DNA from: Mixophyes australis
Lineage: Eukaryota > Chordata > Amphibia > Anura > Limnodynastidae
Assembly (NCBI GenBank): GCA_036250195.1
Contig: JAVHZZ010000004.1
Span: forward strand, 162,194,404 to 162,258,403
Length of the DNA stretch: 64,000 bases
Direction of reading: 5' to 3'
The notes under the pieces are model-generated. The model was not told the DNA's origin, made no database searches, and saw only the letters and a program-made list of their open reading frames with translations. Of the stretch, positions 63,958 through 64,000 are shown piece by piece. The position numbers and the translations under genes were made by a program. The number at the start of each line of letters is the position of its first letter. Position 1 is the stretch's first letter.

Positions 63958-64000
63958 ATGATGGATCTGGGAACCCGTCTGCTAGAGATCTGCTGGAGCA
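63958..64000 (+). pseudogene. Start of gypsy-like gag (partial, window edge)
   Basis: ATGATGGATCTGGG opens 18 bases after the LTR end and the frame continues to the end of the window (MMDLGTRLLEICW). Only 14 codons are visible. Position directly after an LTR suggests gag; intactness is unknown. Confidence 0.4.

Overview
This 64 kb window looks like vertebrate, most likely amphibian (anuran), intergenic or intronic DNA. The evidence is its mixture of interspersed repeats: CR1- and L2-type LINEs, Ty3/gypsy chromoviruses, a DIRS-type tyrosine-recombinase retroelement, a Penelope-like element, several hAT elements, Tc1/mariner, a Helitron-like element, many palindromic MITEs and a class I (gamma/epsilon-like) endogenous retrovirus. 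I found no convincing host exon, tRNA, rRNA or CRISPR array. Nearly every recognisable coding segment belongs to a mobile element. The species call is inference from repeat content, not from a diagnostic gene.

Layout, left to right. 1-3.1 kb: L2-like LINE endonuclease relic (minus strand) cut by a 2.25 kb hAT element (810-3063) with a perfect 8-bp target duplication. 3.1-13.0 kb: decayed Ty3/gypsy chromovirus (plus strand) with repeat-rich LTRs. Its 5' LTR carries a ~2 kb inserted segment with inverted arms, and its integrase is split by a 5'-truncated Penelope-like element with a 15-bp duplication. 14.4-19.9 kb: autonomous-type hAT transposon (minus strand), cut by a gypsy-like solo LTR. 20-23 kb: palindromic MITEs and hairpins. 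24-25 kb: Tc1 transposase relic. 27.1-27.8 kb: relic of an unnamed repeat-associated protein. 27.9-29.6 kb: non-autonomous hAT with tandem arrays. 30-39.6 kb: DIRS remains with a Helitron-like insert, a second copy of the 810-3063 hAT family carrying a C-rich minisatellite, and a small hAT MITE. 40-45 kb: mostly unrecognised AT-rich DNA.

The centrepiece is 45.1-61.4 kb, a four-deep nest: a TIR element contains a 5'-truncated CR1 LINE, which contains an endogenous retrovirus, whose 3' LTR contains a miniature Ty3/gypsy element. The retrovirus has full-length gag, pro-pol and env reading frames. Gag and pol are in the same frame, separated by one UAG. The LTRs are 839 bp and differ at one position. 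The gypsy insert landed just after the TATA box of the 3' LTR, splitting promoter from poly(A) signal. Although it must be younger than the provirus, its own two LTRs differ at about 36 positions, about 30 of them in one half, which breaks the usual LTR clock.

61.4-64 kb: a second L2-like endonuclease fragment (plus strand), then the 5' LTR and gag start of another gypsy-like element running off the window. The sequence reads as a layered record of insertions whose order can be worked out from target duplications.
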